DNA of 64,000 nt from positions 1 to 64,000 of the forward strand of contig NZ_BMXS01000012.1 of NCBI RefSeq assembly GCF_014651875.1, in the 5' to 3' direction. This DNA comes from Litchfieldella qijiaojingensis. GTDB taxonomy: Bacteria; Pseudomonadota; Gammaproteobacteria; Pseudomonadales; Halomonadaceae. The notes beneath the pieces are model-generated. The model made no database searches. It was not told the origin of the DNA and saw nothing but the letters and a program-made list of their open reading frames with translations. Made by a program: the position numbers and the translations under genes. Positions 29,687 to 40,801 of this stretch are shown in pieces. Positions within the stretch are counted from its first letter, which is position 1. The number at the start of each line of letters is the position of its first letter.

Positions 29687-31423
29687 ATGACAACGACTAT
29701 CCACGGGCTCGTCAAACCTCTCCTCTTCGCATCGTCCCTGTTGCTGAGCACGATAGCCGGTGGCGTTGCGGCCCAGCCGGCGATTCTCGAAGGTGAGCGT
29801 TTCCATCCCCAGGAAAGCTCCGAGGGTATGGTTGCCACCAGCCACTTCCTGGCTTCGCAAGTGGCCCATGACGTGCTGGCCGCCGGTGGCAATGCCGTGG
29901 ACGCCGCCGTGACCGCCGGCTTCGCCCTGGCAGTGACCCAACCACGCTCGGGAAATATCGGCGGTGGCGGCTTCATGCTGATCTCCGACGAGAACAGCGG
30001 TGAGGTGATCGCCATCGACTATCGTGAAACCGCCCCCGCTGCGGCCTTCGAAACCATGTTTCAGGATGAGGACGGCGAGGCCGTCTCCGAGCTCTCGCGC
30101 TATACCCATAACGCGTCCGGCGTTCCCGGAACGGTAGCTGGCCTGGCCCTGGCGCTGGAAGAATACGGCACCCTGACGTTGGCCGAAGCCCTGGAACCTG
30201 CCATTCGCCTGGCCGAGAATGGCTTCGCGGTTCCGCCACGCTTCGTCGCGGGCATTCGTGATACCCGCGAGCGCCTGGAGAAGTGGGAGTCGACCCGCAA
30301 GGTGTTCTTCAAGGAAGACGGTAGCCTCTACGAAGTGGGCGAGATCTTCCGCCAACCGGACTTGGCCGCGACGCTCAAGCGCATTGCCGAGCATGGCGCG
30401 CGGGAATTCTATGAGGGGGAAACCGCCGAATTGATTGCCGCCGAGATGGAGCGCCACGACGGCCTGATGACCCTTGAAGACCTTGCCGGTTATCAACCGG
30501 TGATTCGCGAACCGAGCCATGGCACCTATCGCGGCTACGATATCTACGCCATGAGTCCGCCTTCCTCGGGAGGAGCACATATCGTGCAGATGCTCAACAT
30601 CCTCGAGGAGTACGATATCGGCGCCATGGGCTTCAATTCGGCCCAGACCCTGCATCTCATGGCCGAGGCCATGAAACGCGCCTATGCCGACCGCTCCGAG
30701 TATCTCGGCGACACCGACTTCGTCGACGTGCCGCTTTCCGGCATCACCTCCAAGGAATATGCTGCCGAGCTACGTGCCGGTATCGACCCGGAGATGGCCA
30801 CGCCCAGCGATACCATCGCGCCGGGCAACCCGCTGCCTTATGAATCCAGCGAAACGACCCACTTCTCGATCGCCGACGACAATGGCCTGGCGGTCTCCAA
30901 TACCTACACCATCAACTTCAGTTATGGCTCGGGTATCGTCGTCGATGGCGCCGGTTTCCTGCTCAACAACGAGATGGACGACTTCTCCGCCAAGCCCGGC
31001 GTGCCCAACGCCTACGGTCTGATTGGTGGCGAGGCCAACAAGGTCGAACCCGGCAAGCGCATGCTGTCGTCGATGACCCCAACCATCGTCAAGCGCGACG
31101 GCAAGAACTTCCTGATCACCGGGAGTCCTGGCGGCTCACGTATCATCACCACCACGCTGCAGGTGCTGATGAACGTCATCGACCACGGCATGAACATCCA
31201 ATCGGCGGTCAGCGTGCCCCGGGTTCACCATCAGTGGCTGCCAGACGAACTGCGTATCGAGGAAGGCATCAGTCCAGACACCATCGCCTTGCTCGAGGCC
31301 ATGGGTCATACCGTCAGCCAACAGGAAGCCATGGGTGCCGCCCAATCGATCATGATTGGTGACGGTATGTACTATGGCGGCGCCGACCCACGTCGCTCGA
31401 CATCGTCCGCGATGGGACTCTGA
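29687..31423 (+). CDS. ggt: periplasmic gamma-glutamyltransferase
   Basis: A 578-residue Ntn hydrolase precursor. The signal peptide spans residues 1-29 (ends GGVAAQ). Self-cleavage is expected before Thr390 in the SSETTHFS motif, giving a large and a small subunit. LLNNEMDDFS and the GSPGGSRI loop in the small subunit, and NPRSG-like QPRSGNIGGGGF near residue 86, are conserved. It hydrolyses glutathione and gamma-glutamyl compounds or transfers the gamma-glutamyl group. AAGGA precedes the ATG. A strong terminator follows. Confidence 0.95.
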   Translation: MTTTIHGLVKPLLFASSLLLSTIAGGVAAQPAILEGERFHPQESSEGMVATSHFLASQVAHDVLAAGGNAVDAAVTAGFALAVTQPRSGNIGGGGFMLISDENSGEVIAIDYRETAPAAAFETMFQDEDGEAVSELSRYTHNASGVPGTVAGLALALEEYGTLTLAEALEPAIRLAENGFAVPPRFVAGIRDTRERLEKWESTRKVFFKEDGSLYEVGEIFRQPDLAATLKRIAEHGAREFYEGETAELIAAEMERHDGLMTLEDLAGYQPVIREPSHGTYRGYDIYAMSPPSSGGAHIVQMLNILEEYDIGAMGFNSAQTLHLMAEAMKRAYADRSEYLGDTDFVDVPLSGITSKEYAAELRAGIDPEMATPSDTIAPGNPLPYESSETTHFSIADDNGLAVSNTYTINFSYGSGIVVDGAGFLLNNEMDDFSAKPGVPNAYGLIGGEANKVEPGKRMLSSMTPTIVKRDGKNFLITGSPGGSRIITTTLQVLMNVIDHGMNIQSAVSVPRVHHQWLPDELRIEEGISPDTIALLEAMGHTVSQQEAMGAAQSIMIGDGMYYGGADPRRSTSSAMGL

Positions 31424-31442
31424 TCCCCTCGACACACTCCCC

Positions 31443-31466
31443 GGCCCGGCGCAGCCGGGCCTTTTT
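31443..31466 (+). terminator. intrinsic terminator after ggt
   Basis: GGCCCGGC-GCA-GCCGGGCC followed by TTTTT. It ends 21 bases before the next gene's start. Confidence 0.9.
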
Positions 31467-31487
31467 CATGAGCACAGCGAGGCATTC

Positions 31488-32687
31488 ATGCCGCCTCTGA
31501 TCATCGCTATCGCCGAACTGTTCGGTACCGCCCTGTGGTTTACTCCCAATGCCGTGCTCCACGACCTGCAAGTCCTGTGGTCGCTACGAACCGCGGACCT
31601 CGGTTGGCTGACCGGTGCCGTCCAGGGCGGCTTCCTGCTCGGTACCCTGACCATCGGGCTCCAAGGGCTCGCCGACCGGCTCGACGCCAGCCGACTGTTC
31701 GCCGCTTGCTGTCTGCTGGGAGCACTATCCAACGCTCTGCTGCCTTGGGCCGGAGGGTTATGGGGTGCCGTCACGTTGCGTGTGATCACCGGCATGTGCC
31801 TGGCCGGCATCTATCCAGTGGGCATGAAACTGATGGTCGGCTGGACACCGGGTCGAACCGGCCTGGGACTCGCGCTGCTGGTTGGCATGCTGGTTCTGGG
31901 CACGGCACTGCCGCATGGCTTGCGCGCGTTCAGCGAGTTGCCGGGGGCAGGAATGTCCTGGCGTATCGGCATCCTGGGAGCCTCGGGACTCGCATTGCTG
32001 GCAGGAATCCTGGTGTGGCGGCTCGGCGAAGCGCCGGACGTGCAGGCAGCGAAATCACACGCCTCAGCGACGGCAACCTCGCGATTGATCGGCATCCAGG
32101 CCTTTCACATCAAGGACTTTCGACGTGCCGCCAGTGCCTACTTCGGCCATATGTGGGAACTCTACACACTTTGGGCACTGCTGCCGCTGATGCTGCTGAC
32201 CGCTCTACCCGACTTATCGACCATGCCCCTCGCACTTGGGGCCTTTGGCTTGATAGCGATCGGCGGCCCCGCCTGTTGGCTGGGTGGCTGGCTGAGTCAA
32301 TCCCTGAGTAGCCGCCGTGTCGCCCAGTTGGGACTGGCCGGTTCGGCAACCTGCTGTGCGCTCTATCCCCTGTTGACCTGGCTCCCCACCCCACTGTTGA
32401 TTGCTTTCCTCGCACTCTGGAGCGCCCTGGCCGTGGTCGACTCACCACAATTCTCGGCACTCTCCGCTGCGGCCTGCCCAACCACCATCGTCGGCAGCGC
32501 CTTGACGCTACAGAACGCCATCGGTTTCGCCGTCTCGATGCTCTCTCTGCTGGTGCTGATCCCGTTATGGCAATGGCTCGGTTCCTGGCTGGCCTGGCTG
32601 TTGCTACCAGGGCCACTGTTCGGCCTGTGGTGCCTCTCGGTGCGGCGACGCCTGTCAACGGCTTCTCCTGCCGATACCAGCCAATGA
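31488..32687 (+). CDS. major facilitator superfamily transporter
   Basis: A 399-residue polytopic protein with about twelve hydrophobic segments in two sets of six, typical of MFS. I chose the start at 31488 (GAGG six bases upstream). The longer frame from 31356 overlaps the ggt terminator. The loop after TM2 reads GLADRLDASRL, a degenerate form of the MFS motif A. It resembles MFS members annotated as nitrate/nitrite-like or drug permeases, but no substrate can be given. It sits between ggt and aspA on the same strand, after a terminator. Confidence 0.8.
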   Translation: MPPLIIAIAELFGTALWFTPNAVLHDLQVLWSLRTADLGWLTGAVQGGFLLGTLTIGLQGLADRLDASRLFAACCLLGALSNALLPWAGGLWGAVTLRVITGMCLAGIYPVGMKLMVGWTPGRTGLGLALLVGMLVLGTALPHGLRAFSELPGAGMSWRIGILGASGLALLAGILVWRLGEAPDVQAAKSHASATATSRLIGIQAFHIKDFRRAASAYFGHMWELYTLWALLPLMLLTALPDLSTMPLALGAFGLIAIGGPACWLGGWLSQSLSSRRVAQLGLAGSATCCALYPLLTWLPTPLLIAFLALWSALAVVDSPQFSALSAAACPTTIVGSALTLQNAIGFAVSMLSLLVLIPLWQWLGSWLAWLLLPGPLFGLWCLSVRRRLSTASPADTSQ

Positions 32688-32825
32688 GATATCTGAACCA
32701 GCGTCGCAGCAGTCGTTATGCCATGGCGGCATGGCACACAAGGCAATGGCATTGGTCAAGGCACCAGGGCCAAGAGTAAGTTGACGCCCCGTAATCAGGC
32801 CACTCATAGAGCGTTCAGACTTGCC

Positions 32826-34283
<1,458 letters not shown>

Positions 34284-34303
34284 TCTTCTTCTCTCCATAA
34301 AAA

Positions 34304-34343
34304 ACCAAGGCAGCGATGGCGTTACCGTCATCGCTGCCTTGGT
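34304..34343 (-). terminator. terminator of the symporter gene, possibly bidirectional
   Basis: A 15-base perfect stem (ACCAAGGCAGCGATG and its complement) with a 10-base loop. On the minus strand it is followed by TTTTTT, so it terminates the symporter transcript. The stem also lies 20 bases after the aspA stop on the other strand. Confidence 0.85.
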
Positions 34344-34385
34344 CATATGGGCTCCCGTTTCTTGTTCCCGGATAGGCAAATTAGT

Positions 34386-35831
34386 TTAGTTCGCCAATGC
34401 CTCTCGACTTCCTCCTATCGGGAACTTGCGAGTCAGAGAGCTAACAGCGAAATACGCGATCGCCGATGCCAGACAACCCAGCAACGGTCCCTGGACCCAG
34501 CCCATTTCAGTGGCCATCAAGGCATAGGCACTGGTACAGAATCCTGCAGCGATGGAGGTAAGCGCTCCGACACTGTTGCCCTGCCAGAAGGTCGAGCATA
34601 ACGACACCCCGAACAATGAGGCCATCAGGGTGCCGTTACCCAGCACTCCCAGCCACAACACCATCACCGGGGGCAGATAGGCCATGGTAACGAACGCCAT
34701 GATCCCCACGAGCACTACCATCAAACGATTGAAGCTCATGCGACTGAAGAAGCCTGTTTTCACCCCCAGAGCGTGGCGTATGTCGTAGGAGATGGCCGTC
34801 GATATGGTATGCATCAGGGAATTGGCCGTGGACTTCATCGCAAAGAGGATGAACAGCGTGATCATGCTGGCCATGACCGGCCCGAAGGCATCCCCGATGA
34901 AGGTCGGCATGGCCATATCCGGCGTATCGAGATTCGGGAAGTAGGCCCGCGCATAGAGACCGGCCAGCGGTGTAAAATTGAGCAGCAAACCCATGATAGC
35001 CACCCATATCCCGACCTTGGCCATACTGACGTCCTTCTTGATGGCCAGGAATCTGACCGACATGTAGGGCAACGCTGCGGCCCACAGGAAGGCGTAGGGC
35101 AACACCAGGAAGGATGCCAGTGTACTGCCGCCATAAGGTGCCCCCGTCGAAGGATTGGCAAGCTCTGGATCGATCAGGTCGAGACGAGAAATCAGCTCAG
35201 CGGCTCCGACCTCCACGAAAATCACATAGCCGATCGCACAGGATGCGATCACCATGCCAATGATCATCACCGTATCGGTCCAGGCCACGGCCCGCAGCCC
35301 ACCGAAAATGGTGTAACCGATGACCAGCAACGTGATGAACAGTGCGGCGGTGGACGACGAGACACCCAGCCAGCCTGACATCAACAGGCCGATTGCCCGA
35401 ATCTGGGACACCAGGAAGACACTCAGCAGAAGCACGATGATGATGGCGGAGATGGCACGCAGCCAACGCCCGGCCGCCCCATCGGAATGGCTGTTGGCAA
35501 TATACTCCGAGATGGTTCGACTCCCCATTCGTTGTGCCTTGCGTCTCAGGAAACCGGCGAAGAAGACGGTGGCGATCAAGAATGCCGGGGTATAGAAAGT
35601 GTTGGAGTAAAGCTCGAAGGAGCCATATTGATAGGCGACACCAGGCGCGCCCATGAAGACGAAGCCGCTGTAGCCCGTGGCGATGATAGTGGCAGCAGCG
35701 ACGAAGGGCCCGAGCGAGTTGTTGGCAACCAGAAAACCTGACTCGTCTTTATCTCCCGCTGCCCGCATCGACAGCCACGAGAGCAGAAACATGGCCGCAG
35801 CCGACACCAGCAGTAGCGTCCAATTAAGCAT
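34386..35831 (-). CDS. sodium:solute symporter (SSS family)
   Basis: A membrane protein of 481 residues with 12-13 hydrophobic segments. The family hallmarks are in place: GFLVANNSLGPFVAAATIIAT in TM2 and the ATGYSGFVFMGAPG region, RRKAQRMGSRTISEYI after TM3, and GGLRAVAWTDTV near residue 190. GGAGG lies seven bases before the ATG at 35831. The start overlaps by 8 bases the end of a 37-residue membrane peptide gene, so the two are translationally coupled. It lies downstream of aminotransferase and aldehyde dehydrogenase genes on the same strand. An amine or amino-acid substrate is an inference from that context. Confidence 0.88.
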   Translation of the reverse strand: MLNWTLLLVSAAAMFLLSWLSMRAAGDKDESGFLVANNSLGPFVAAATIIATGYSGFVFMGAPGVAYQYGSFELYSNTFYTPAFLIATVFFAGFLRRKAQRMGSRTISEYIANSHSDGAAGRWLRAISAIIIVLLLSVFLVSQIRAIGLLMSGWLGVSSSTAALFITLLVIGYTIFGGLRAVAWTDTVMIIGMVIASCAIGYVIFVEVGAAELISRLDLIDPELANPSTGAPYGGSTLASFLVLPYAFLWAAALPYMSVRFLAIKKDVSMAKVGIWVAIMGLLLNFTPLAGLYARAYFPNLDTPDMAMPTFIGDAFGPVMASMITLFILFAMKSTANSLMHTISTAISYDIRHALGVKTGFFSRMSFNRLMVVLVGIMAFVTMAYLPPVMVLWLGVLGNGTLMASLFGVSLCSTFWQGNSVGALTSIAAGFCTSAYALMATEMGWVQGPLLGCLASAIAYFAVSSLTRKFPIGGSREALAN

Positions 35832-35937
35832 TCGAGTCCCTCCTTTCCTTTGTCTTGTCCACAAGTAGTGCGATCACCGCCATCGATAGCGTCACGCCAG
35901 AGGCCACGAAGAACCCCACAAACGTCCACGATTCCAT
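35824..35937 (-). CDS. small single-TM protein, symporter accessory peptide
   Basis: A 37-codon frame with GGAGG four bases before its ATG at 35937. The peptide is MESWTFVGFFVAS, a hydrophobic run to about residue 26, then a charged tail DKTKERRD. Its TAA stop overlaps the ATG of the symporter by 8 bases. Short membrane peptides that directly precede SSS symporters are known as small accessory proteins. This one fits that pattern in size, topology and coupling. It is too short for the usual gene length cut-off. The 175-base gap upstream of it shows nothing else. Confidence 0.75.
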   Translation of the reverse strand: MESWTFVGFFVASGVTLSMAVIALLVDKTKERRDSNA

Positions 35938-36112
35938 AAATCCTCCGATTCGTTGTTATCGAACCGCCTCGTCCAGCAATTCAGGGACAACAGTGCCCCT
36001 GAGCCCAGTGCGCCAGGCACCGACTCTTCTTTGGTTCATCTCAGGACTCGGCGAGGAACGTTATGCCCCGGAAACCACTTGGTCCATGCGGGGCTGGAAA
36101 ACGATCTCAGCG

Positions 36113-37528
36113 TTACAGGAAACCTTCCGCGCGCAGCGTCTCGGTGACTTCGAGAATGCTTTCTCGAAGCGTCTCGGCGATGAAATCGACATGCTCGCGG
36201 GTCAGGATCAGGGGCGGCGAAAGAATGTTCATGTGTGCCAGAGGGCGCACGATCAGGCCGCGCTTCTGGCAAGCGTCGGCGATGCGGTTACCCACCTTGG
36301 CCTTGGGATCCAGCAGTGCCTTGGTCCGCTTGTCGGCGACGTTCTCGAGACACATCATGAACTTGCGGCCACGCACATCACCCACCAGCTCAAGCTCGCC
36401 GAGCTCACGGATACGCTGCTCGAAATAAGCACCGACGTCCTTGACGTGGTCGCAAACCCCTTCGCGCTCCAGGATCTCGATATTCTTGAGACCGGCGGCA
36501 CAGCTCACCGGGTGGCCAGAGTAAGTGAAACCGTGGGTGAAGATGGCGCCGTCTGCCTGGGGTTTGCTGATCACTTCATAGATACGATCGGAGAAGATCG
36601 TGGCCCCCAGGGGCAGGTAGCCGGATGTCAGGCCTTTAGCGCAGGTGATGATATCCGGCACGATGCCGAACTCGTCTTGCGAGGCAAACATATGGCCGAG
36701 GCGACCGAAGGCCGTGACCACCTCGTCGGAGACATAGAGCACATCGTACTTGCGACACACCTCCAACGTGGCCTGGTGGTAGCCCTTGGGCGGTACGATC
36801 ACCCCACCGGCACCCATGATCGGCTCGGCGAAGAAGGCGGCAACGTTATCTGGGCCGATCTCGAGGATCTTCTGCTCCAGCTCGTCCACCTTCTGTCGAC
36901 AGAACTCCTCCTCACTCAAATCAGGATTGCGACGGTAAGGGTTGGGACAGGAGATATGGTGCACCAGCTTCTCGTCGATATCGAAACCGATATGGTCGAA
37001 CTGGACCCCTGTTATCGACATCGCCATATAGGTACTGCCGTGATAACCGTCTATACGCGAGATGATCTGTTTCTTGGTGGGCTTGCCCAGTTGGTTGAAG
37101 TAGAAATGGATCAGGCGTACCGCGGTATCGTTGGCCACCGAACCACCACAACCGTAGAACACGTGGTTGAGATCGCCGGGCGCCAAATCCGCTAGCTTGG
37201 CGGCGAGCTTGGCCGCAGGCGGCGTGGTGTGGTGACCGAAGGTGGAGAAGTAGGGAATGGCGCAGATCTGATCGGCCACCGCCTCGGCAATCTCCTTGCG
37301 GCCATAGCCGATATTGACGCACCACAGGCCACCGATGCCGTCCAGGTAACGCTTGCCGTCGGCATCCTCGATGGAGACCCCATCCGCTGCGGTAAAGACC
37401 ATGGAACCGGTCTCCTTGAAGGTGGAGAAGTCGGTCCAGGGGTGCATGAAGTGATCGCGATCGGCTTCCCAGACTTTCTGCTTCTCGGCGGCGTCGGCGG
37501 CGGTCACATTGGGGTTGAGGCTATTCAT
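36113..37528 (-). CDS. class III (omega) aminotransferase
   Basis: A 471-residue PLP enzyme of the omega-amino acid/diamine:2-oxo acid class. Lys298 in CAKGLTSGYLPLGA binds PLP, Asp268 in YVSDEVVTAFGR contacts the pyridine nitrogen, and GLWCVNIGYGRKEI near residue 67 resembles putrescine:pyruvate aminotransferase SpuC. GGAGTGACTC precedes the ATG. With an aldehyde dehydrogenase and an APC permease following the same strand, the group fits uptake of a diamine or omega-amino acid, transamination to an aldehyde and oxidation. Putrescine, GABA or beta-alanine are candidates. The sequence alone does not decide. Confidence 0.88.
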   Translation of the reverse strand: MNSLNPNVTAADAAEKQKVWEADRDHFMHPWTDFSTFKETGSMVFTAADGVSIEDADGKRYLDGIGGLWCVNIGYGRKEIAEAVADQICAIPYFSTFGHHTTPPAAKLAAKLADLAPGDLNHVFYGCGGSVANDTAVRLIHFYFNQLGKPTKKQIISRIDGYHGSTYMAMSITGVQFDHIGFDIDEKLVHHISCPNPYRRNPDLSEEEFCRQKVDELEQKILEIGPDNVAAFFAEPIMGAGGVIVPPKGYHQATLEVCRKYDVLYVSDEVVTAFGRLGHMFASQDEFGIVPDIITCAKGLTSGYLPLGATIFSDRIYEVISKPQADGAIFTHGFTYSGHPVSCAAGLKNIEILEREGVCDHVKDVGAYFEQRIRELGELELVGDVRGRKFMMCLENVADKRTKALLDPKAKVGNRIADACQKRGLIVRPLAHMNILSPPLILTREHVDFIAETLRESILEVTETLRAEGFL

Positions 37529-37603
37529 GAGTCACTCCTGTTCGTTCGGGCTCTTGCTGTTGTTCATAGCGCCGGGCCAGTGACCCGACGCCGAATCTCG
37601 GGG

Positions 37604-39043
37604 TCAGTCGTTGGTCTTGCTGGGAGCATCGGGCACCAGCTCATCCAGCGGCTCGGGGCGGAACAGCGGCTTTTTCATCACCAGCTTGATCCAGACGATG
37701 GCCACCAGGCTGACGATGCCCAGCACCACCCCCGCGCTAGTGAAGATCCAGGCGGTGAGTTCCGGTGCCGGCGAGGCGTAGACGATGGCGTAAACCATGC
37801 CGGCGATGCCGAAGATCTGGGGAAGCGGATAGAAGGGAGTGCGGTAAGCACGCGAAGCGTCGGGATAACGGCGACGTAACGCGATCACATTGACATGGGC
37901 AATGATGTAGGCGAGCAGCCAGGCGATTGCGGCGGCCACCAGCAGCAGACCGACGGTGCCCGGGTCGTTGCCCCAGATCAGCAGCGGCAGTCCGGTGACA
38001 CCGGCGATGAATAGCACCGCCACCCAAGGCACCCGGTTCTTCGAAGTCAGACGGCCGAGAATCGGGAACACCTGTCCCTGCTCCGCCATACCCTGCAGCA
38101 TGCGTGGTACCGAGGCGAGCGAGGTGTTGAGGGTACTGCAGGTAGCGGTAACCGCCGCCACCGCCACCAGGAAGGTGCCGGCGCCACCGAAAGCGGCAGT
38201 GGCATACTCGAGATGCGGTAGCTCGGCATTCATCAGCGTCTCGCGGGGGATATAGAAGAGAGCCCCCAGGCAATAGAGCAGGAAGACCGCGAAGATCACC
38301 GTCAGGCCAATGAACATGGAGCGGGGAATATTGCGTGCGGGGTTGCGACTCTCCGTCACCAGAGGACAGACGAATTCCACTCCCACATAACCCCAGATGG
38401 CCAGGGCAATCAGGGTGAAGGCGCCGTCCCCAAGATTGAAGTCGGCTACCAGTTGGCCGGCACTCACCGCATGGGGAGCGAAGCTGCCAGTCATAGCGCT
38501 GACACCAAGCAAGGTCAGAGCCACCACCATCACAAAAGCCAGCACATTCTGCAGCTTGGCGAAGACATCGATACCCAATAGATTGAGACCGGTGAAGACA
38601 CCGAGAATGATGAAGGCCAGGTAATGGGTACCGCCCAAGCTCGGATAGAGCAACCCCAGCAGGTAGTTGACCAGCAGCAGCTCTGCGGATAGCGCGAACA
38701 TGGCCACCACCACATAGCCGGAAAACACCGAGAGAATGGCTGGGAAGTGTCCCAGGGCCACCTCGGTGTAGGCACTGAGGCTACCGGCCCGGGGGATCAT
38801 CAGCGCCAGTTCGGAGAAGGAAGCCGCGTAGCAGAGCGCCAGTACCCAGGCGATGGTCAGCGGCACGATGAAGGCGGCACCGGCGATGCCTACCCCCTGG
38901 AGCATGATTACCATCACCCCTTGGGAAACCACCAGGCCCACCGCTACGGCCATCAGTGACTTGAGGCCCAAGGCACCTTGAGATTTACCGTTTCTGATCG
39001 CCGCAGCGGGTGCGGTGGCGACCGTCGTCTGTGTCTCTTGCAT
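37604..39043 (-). CDS. APC-family amino acid/polyamine permease
   Basis: An integral membrane protein of 479 residues from the ATG at 39043, with about twelve hydrophobic segments. The N-terminal TM1 unwound region reads GLVVSQGVMVIMLQGVG, and TM2-3 include PRAGSLSAYTEVALG, both typical of the amino acid-polyamine-organocation superfamily. It lies 46 bases after the aldehyde dehydrogenase gene and 76 bases before the aminotransferase gene. The three genes are probably one transcript, transcribed in the order aldehyde dehydrogenase, permease, aminotransferase. The substrate is likely the amine catabolised by its neighbours. Confidence 0.86.
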   Translation of the reverse strand: MQETQTTVATAPAAAIRNGKSQGALGLKSLMAVAVGLVVSQGVMVIMLQGVGIAGAAFIVPLTIAWVLALCYAASFSELALMIPRAGSLSAYTEVALGHFPAILSVFSGYVVVAMFALSAELLLVNYLLGLLYPSLGGTHYLAFIILGVFTGLNLLGIDVFAKLQNVLAFVMVVALTLLGVSAMTGSFAPHAVSAGQLVADFNLGDGAFTLIALAIWGYVGVEFVCPLVTESRNPARNIPRSMFIGLTVIFAVFLLYCLGALFYIPRETLMNAELPHLEYATAAFGGAGTFLVAVAAVTATCSTLNTSLASVPRMLQGMAEQGQVFPILGRLTSKNRVPWVAVLFIAGVTGLPLLIWGNDPGTVGLLLVAAAIAWLLAYIIAHVNVIALRRRYPDASRAYRTPFYPLPQIFGIAGMVYAIVYASPAPELTAWIFTSAGVVLGIVSLVAIVWIKLVMKKPLFRPEPLDELVPDAPSKTND

Positions 39044-39088
39044 TGTCCTAACCCTCATTGTTGTTGTGATGTGGTTGTTTGAGCTTCC

Positions 39089-40576
39089 TCAAAGGCGGAT
39101 CCACGTGGTCTTCAACTGCGTGAACTTGTCCAAGGCATGCAGCGACAGGTCACGACCGAAGCCAGACTGCTTGTAGCCGCCGAAGGGGGTGCTGAAATCG
39201 ATTGCGTCGACGGTGTTCACCGAGACAGTGCCCGCTCGCAGGCGTCGTGAGATTCGGTGGGCCCGCGACAGGTCGCGAGTCCATACCGAAGCGGCCAGGC
39301 CATAGATGGAGTCGTTGGCGATGGCCACCGCCTCTTCCTCATCGGCAAACTCGATCAGTGCCGCCACCGGCCCGAAGATCTCCTCGCGGGCGATGGTCAT
39401 GGTGGTAGTCACCCCCTCGAAAAGCACCGGGGCGACAAAGGCGTCATCGGCATTCGCCGCCGGTGCCTCCCCCATCGCCAGGCGGGCCCCTTCCTCCAAC
39501 CCCAGGGAGATGAAGCCACGCACCCGTTTCGCGTGGTCGCTGTCGATCAGGGCACCGACGCGGGTCTCGGGATCCAGGGGGTCGCCCACCTTGAGCCGCG
39601 AGGCTTGCTCGACGAAACGTGCCACGAAGGCTTCCTTGACCTCACGCTGCACCAGGATCCGCGAGTTGGCGGAACACACCTCGCCCTGGTTGAAATAGAT
39701 GCCTTGCACCGCTGCCGCGGCCGCGGCATCCAGGTCGCAATCGGAAAAGATCAAGTTGGGGCTCTTGCCACCGCACTCCAGCCACACCTGTTTCATGTTG
39801 GAACTGGAGGCATACTCCAGGAAGCGCTTGCCGGTAGCGGTAGAGCCGGTGAAGGTGAGGCAATCCACATCGACGTGCAGCCCTAGCGCACGGCCAGTGA
39901 TATGGCCATGCCCAGGCAGCACATTGAGAACGCCATCAGGCAGCCCCGCTTGCTTGGCCAGCTCGGCCAGACGCAGGGCGGTCAGCGGCGATTGCTCAGC
40001 CGGTTTGAGGATCACGCTGTTACCGGCAGCCAGCGCTGGCGCCAGTTTCCAGGCGGTGATATCAAGCGGGAAGTTCCAGGGAATCACTGCGGCGACCACC
40101 CCGACCGGCTCGCGAGTAATGGTGGCCAGGTTGTCAACGTCAGTGGGTGCTACTTCGCCATAGAGCTTGTCGGTAGCCTCGGCATACCAGGAGAAACAAC
40201 CTGCCGCCCCGGGGATATCGATGCCATAGGCATCCGAAATGGGCTTGCCGGTATCCAGGCTCTCCAGAAGCGCCAGCTCCTCCTGGTTTTCCAGCATCAA
40301 TGCCGCCAGGCGCTGCAATACCGCCTTACGTTCGGCTGGCGCAGCCTGGGACCAGACACCCGCCTCGAAGCTGGCGCGGGCTGCCGCCACCGCGTTGTCC
40401 ACATCGTCAGCGGTACAGGCCGCCACCGTGCCCAGGACCTCACCGGTAGCCGGGTTCCAAGTGGTGAGGGTTCCACCGTCGGACGAGGCGACGCTGCGGC
40501 CATCGATGAAGGCACCATCCGGCAAAGACAGCCGATTACGCAGGTCACGCCAGTAGGAAAGATCGTGTGCAGCCAT
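39089..40576 (-). CDS. NAD(P)-dependent aldehyde dehydrogenase (PuuC/KauB-like)
   Basis: A 495-residue aldehyde dehydrogenase with the catalytic Cys301 (NQGEVCSANSR) and general base Glu267 (LECGGKSP). The cofactor loop FTGSTATGK is near 242-250. Opening (LSYWRDLRNRL), length and C-terminus (SLHALDKFTQLKTTWI) closely resemble E. coli PuuC, which oxidises gamma-glutamyl-gamma-aminobutyraldehyde, and Pseudomonas KauB, an omega-aminoaldehyde dehydrogenase. No glutamylputrescine synthetase gene is nearby, so direct oxidation of an aminoaldehyde made by the adjacent aminotransferase is more likely. Confidence 0.9.
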   Translation of the reverse strand: MAAHDLSYWRDLRNRLSLPDGAFIDGRSVASSDGGTLTTWNPATGEVLGTVAACTADDVDNAVAAARASFEAGVWSQAAPAERKAVLQRLAALMLENQEELALLESLDTGKPISDAYGIDIPGAAGCFSWYAEATDKLYGEVAPTDVDNLATITREPVGVVAAVIPWNFPLDITAWKLAPALAAGNSVILKPAEQSPLTALRLAELAKQAGLPDGVLNVLPGHGHITGRALGLHVDVDCLTFTGSTATGKRFLEYASSSNMKQVWLECGGKSPNLIFSDCDLDAAAAAAVQGIYFNQGEVCSANSRILVQREVKEAFVARFVEQASRLKVGDPLDPETRVGALIDSDHAKRVRGFISLGLEEGARLAMGEAPAANADDAFVAPVLFEGVTTTMTIAREEIFGPVAALIEFADEEEAVAIANDSIYGLAASVWTRDLSRAHRISRRLRAGTVSVNTVDAIDFSTPFGGYKQSGFGRDLSLHALDKFTQLKTTWIRL

Positions 40577-40742
40577 CGGGAGTCACTCCGTTTGTCAGGG
40601 TGTTGTTATGTCGAGACCGTCAGAGGCGTGAATCTCGAGTGATGAACTCACGATAGTCGCGGGGCTTGCTTAGCTAAAATATTATTATGCGAACTCCATC
40701 CTCAGTTTTTTCTATCCAGGAAGACAAGCGAAAACACCGAAA

Positions 40743-40762
40743 CCGCGCCCCACAAGGCGCGG
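40743..40762 (-). terminator. hairpin downstream of the LysR gene
   Basis: CCGCGCC and GGCGCGG flank a 6-base loop in the 225-base gap between the LysR stop and the aldehyde dehydrogenase start. On the minus strand it is followed by TTTCGGTGTTTT, so it probably ends the LysR transcript. AT-rich sequence at 40670-40690 (TAAAATATTATTA) may hold the promoter of the aldehyde dehydrogenase operon. Confidence 0.55.
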
Positions 40763-40801
40763 ATTCAGCGTCGATTCTTTCTTGCTTTGGGCAGGCTGAA
40801 T

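Noticed and set aside
35855-37195. 446-codon plus-strand frame opposite the aminotransferase
   Set aside because: Shadow of the aminotransferase, whose PLP lysine and aspartate are both in place.
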